Assembly: GCA_022452125.1 (NCBI GenBank)
Contig: JAKURJ010000075.1
Location: forward strand, 1-7,894
Source of the DNA: Candidatus Poseidoniaceae archaeon
GTDB taxonomy: Archaea; Thermoplasmatota; Poseidoniia; Poseidoniales; Poseidoniaceae
Length of the DNA stretch: 7,894 nucleotides
Direction of reading: 5' to 3'
Shown here: positions 6,840 to 7,894 of the stretch, piece after piece
Layout of the letters: each line of letters begins with the position of its first letter
How positions within the stretch are numbered: position 1 is the first letter of the stretch
Made by a program: the position numbers and the translations under genes
Notes under the pieces: generated by a model
The model's database searches: none
What the model was told of the DNA's origin: nothing
The model's input: the letters and a program-made list of their open reading frames with translations, nothing else

Positions 6840-7163
6840 ATGGTGACCTGTGAGTGGCTAGAAGAAGAGATTCGCGGAGTTATTCCAGATTGTGATGTTG
6901 AAGCAATCGATCTCAATGGAACACAAGACCATTTCCATATTCGCGTAATCTCAGAATCATTCGAAGGAATGCGGCCACTGCAGCGCCAAAAAATAATTCT
7001 GAATCATTTCAAACCCTATATCCCAAGACCAATTCATGCAATTGATATCAGATGCATGACGCCTGCACAAGCAGAAACTGCAGGAGATACAGTATTCCAT
7101 CCACATGCTGGAGGAACAGGAATCCACATTAAGCGGATTCAAAAACACCAAAACAAGGAGTGA
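6840..7163 (+). CDS. BolA-family protein
   Basis: The 107-residue protein matches the BolA fold. The order is an N-terminal helix (CEWLEEEIRGVIP), strand VEAIDLNG, strand DHFHIRVIS, the motif FEGMRPLQRQKIILNHF (the FxGxxxxxRxR helix region), and strand IHAIDIRCMTPAQ, the counterpart of the conserved IHALxIxxxTPxE. H66 in IHA corresponds to the family's invariant histidine that can bind an iron-sulfur cluster shared with glutaredoxin. The ATG at 6840 gives the usual family N-terminus; the ATG at 6786 would add 18 residues. Residues 77-107 are an extra tail rich in histidine (FHPHAGGTGIHIKRIQKH). The next gene, 5 bases downstream, is a CGFS glutaredoxin, the known BolA partner, so a joint role in iron-sulfur cluster delivery or iron sensing is likely (inference). 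Confidence 0.9.
   Translation: MVTCEWLEEEIRGVIPDCDVEAIDLNGTQDHFHIRVISESFEGMRPLQRQKIILNHFKPYIPRPIHAIDIRCMTPAQAETAGDTVFHPHAGGTGIHIKRIQKHQNKE
7155..7160 (+). promoter_or_regulatory. Shine-Dalgarno sequence of the glutaredoxin gene
   Basis: AAGGAG lies 8 bases before the ATG at 7169 and inside the last codons of BolA. Its position selects that ATG over the in-frame GTG at 7160, which would overlap the SD itself. This arrangement fits translation of glutaredoxin from a shared BolA-glutaredoxin transcript. Confidence 0.75.
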
Positions 7164-7168
7164 GACAA

Positions 7169-7486
7169 ATGGACTGGACACCAGAAGAATTGCAAGCAAT
7201 AGTAGACGAGCACGCACTTGTGCTATTCATGAAAGGAGAACCCGGAGCTGCTCAATGTGGCTTCTCAAACAGAGCAGCGCAAGTAATGCAATCTCTAGGA
7301 GAGCCTTTTGCATCTGTTAACATTCTAACTGACCCGCGCGCTATACCTTCAGTTTGCGCTTGGTCTGATTTCCCGACTATGCCTCAAGTATTCGTACACG
7401 GCGAATTGATTGGCGGCTCAGACATCGCTCTCGAGATGTTGAACGATGGCAGCCTTCGTGAAATGTTCGATGCTGGTCGTCAGTGA
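7169..7486 (+). CDS. grxD: Monothiol glutaredoxin, CGFS type (Grx4/GrxD-like)
   Basis: The 105-residue protein is a single glutaredoxin domain of normal length for the short monothiol class. It contains LFMKGEP (19-25, with K22 for glutathione contact), the active site CGFS at 30-33, the cis-proline segment FPTMPQVFVHGELIGG (68-83, P72) and the following SDI. CGFS glutaredoxins bind a [2Fe-2S] cluster, with glutathione or a similar thiol, between two monomers or with a BolA partner. They pass clusters to target proteins and have little reductase activity. A second cysteine lies at 63. The gene follows BolA by 5 bases with a clear SD. Many archaea do not use glutathione, so the thiol ligand here is an open question. 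The family call is firm; the orthologue name is by similarity. Confidence 0.95.
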   Translation: MDWTPEELQAIVDEHALVLFMKGEPGAAQCGFSNRAAQVMQSLGEPFASVNILTDPRAIPSVCAWSDFPTMPQVFVHGELIGGSDIALEMLNDGSLREMFDAGRQ

Positions 7487-7559
7487 ACTACTGTCAAAAG
7501 CACAACTAAGCCATTTTATGGCGGTTTCATTGAAAAGGTAGTTTGACTCAGGAGTTTCT
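7487..7559 (+). promoter_or_regulatory. Intergenic region and leader before the ABC permease
   Basis: These 73 bases separate glutaredoxin from the permease. They include a short perfect dyad GCCAT-TTT-ATGGC (7510-7522), too small and without a following T-run to be called a terminator. The SD AGGAG (7550-7554) lies 5 bases before the ATG at 7560. An in-frame TAG at 7539-7541 rules out an upstream start. It is unclear whether a separate promoter lies here or the permease is read through from the BolA-glutaredoxin operon. Confidence 0.45.
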
Positions 7560-7605
7560 ATGGGCGTTTCTGAGAACAAGGTTCTCCGTAGAGACGGGAA
7601 ACTCC
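7551..7605 (+). promoter_or_regulatory. Long nested inverted repeat covering part of the SD and the start codon of the ABC permease
   Basis: Three stems nest. The outer stem is GGAGTTTC (7551-7558) with GAAACTCC (7598-7605). The middle stem is CGTTTCT (7565-7571) with AGAGACG (7590-7596), including one G-U pair. The inner stem is GAGAAC (7572-7577) with GTTCTC (7581-7586) around the loop AAG. That gives 21 pairs in 55 bases, with a CGT bulge (7587-7589) and an internal loop that holds the ATG. Four bases of the SD are in the outer stem, so the fold would hide the ribosome site. A competing small hairpin GGGA-AAC-TCCC (7596-7606), followed by TTTTC, uses the same 3' arm. The pairing is seen directly; regulatory use is inferred. 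Confidence 0.65.
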
Positions 7606-7894
7606 CTTTTCTTTCATCGCCTGTAAAAATAATTCAGAACCTGTATAGTTACAGGCAGTTACTCAAGCATTTTATTGGGCGTGATTTGAAAGTAAGATAC
7701 CACAACTCAATTCTAGGCTACGGTTGGTCGGTTTTGGAACCTCTAGCTCTTACTGTAACTTTTTACATTTTATTTGCAATTTTATCCGATAGCGAAGATC
7801 CATACAGGCCATTGACTATTTTACTGCGAATACTAGCATGGTCTGTGTTCGCTAGGACCTTCTCAAATGGCACAACTTGTATCCAGCGTAATTC
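7560..7894 (+). CDS. ABC-2 type polysaccharide/O-antigen export permease (N-terminal part)
   Basis: The first 111 codons are present and the frame runs off the right edge. Residues 29-62 carry the hallmark N-terminus of the Wzm/TagG/RfbA permease family: YSYRQLLKHFIGRDLKVRY, then SILGYGWSVLEPL. A first membrane helix follows at about 61-77 and a second at about 84-101 (LTILLRILAWSVFART). These permeases pair with an ATPase (Wzt/TagH type, expected beyond the edge) to export complete polysaccharides or teichoic-acid-like polymers. The ATG at 7560 has the SD AGGAG 5 bases upstream and is the only usable start after the TAG at 7539. With the flippase and glycosyltransferase nearby, it points to a surface-glycan region. 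The 5' end is buried in a strong predicted hairpin. Confidence 0.9.
   Translation, partial: MGVSENKVLRRDGKLPFLSSPVKIIQNLYSYRQLLKHFIGRDLKVRYHNSILGYGWSVLEPLALTVTFYILFAILSDSEDPYRPLTILLRILAWSVFARTFSNGTTCIQRN

Noticed and set aside
7160..7168. GTG start for glutaredoxin at 7160
   Set aside because: It overlaps the SD AAGGAG itself; the ATG at 7169 has correct spacing.
7510..7522. Short palindrome GCCATTTTATGGC as a terminator of the glutaredoxin operon
   Set aside because: The stem has only 5 pairs with an AT-rich loop and no T-run follows, so a terminator call is not supported.
1..7894. CRISPR array, tRNA, rRNA, insertion sequence or att site
   Set aside because: No regularly spaced direct repeats, no cloverleaf or rRNA-like stretch, no transposase or integrase frame and no flanking terminal repeats were seen.

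Overview
The window looks like chromosomal DNA of a marine planktonic archaeon, most probably Poseidoniales (Marine Group II, Thermoplasmatota). The strongest sign is the protein on the minus strand at the left edge. It carries the calcium-binding repeat style DAFPxDxxQWxDxDxDGxGDN and the GCPDxDGDG modules that I associate with secreted proteins of this group. Base composition is moderate, genes are densely packed, and some have a Shine-Dalgarno (SD) sequence while others have none. The assignment comes from protein style, not from a marker gene or rRNA. No tRNA, rRNA, CRISPR array or insertion sequence is visible.

Layout. (1) Positions 1-1707, minus strand: the N-terminal 569 residues of a large secreted protein with a signal peptide, a seven-bladed WD40-like propeller and thrombospondin-type-3-like calcium repeats. 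It continues past the left edge. (2) 1814-3364, plus: a 516-residue protein with an N-terminal winged helix joined to a STAND/NB-ARC-type ATPase. It ends exactly where (3) a thioredoxin on the minus strand (3365-3694) ends. (4) 3794-4465, plus: ribulose-phosphate 3-epimerase, followed after 5 bases by (5) a GT4-type glycosyltransferase (4471-5478). (6) 5408-6787, minus: a polysaccharide flippase of the Wzx/RfbX type, whose 3' end overlaps the glycosyltransferase by 71 bases in antisense. (7) 6840-7163, plus: a BolA-family protein, followed after 5 bases by (8) a monothiol CGFS glutaredoxin (7169-7486). (9) From 7560 to the right edge: the start of an ABC-2 type polysaccharide export permease.

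Functional themes. The glycosyltransferase, flippase and ABC permease suggest a surface-glycan locus interleaved with housekeeping genes. BolA plus CGFS glutaredoxin is the classic pair for iron-sulfur cluster trafficking, here arranged as a two-gene operon; to my knowledge it is not typical of archaea. Thioredoxin adds a second thiol-redox protein.

The most striking structure not explained by the genes is a long nested inverted repeat at 7551-7605 (21 possible base pairs in 55 bases). It contains part of the SD sequence, the start codon and the first codons of the ABC permease, and suggests translational or attenuation control of glycan export. No clearly new multi-gene defence or mobile system is visible; the winged-helix STAND protein is the least understood gene.
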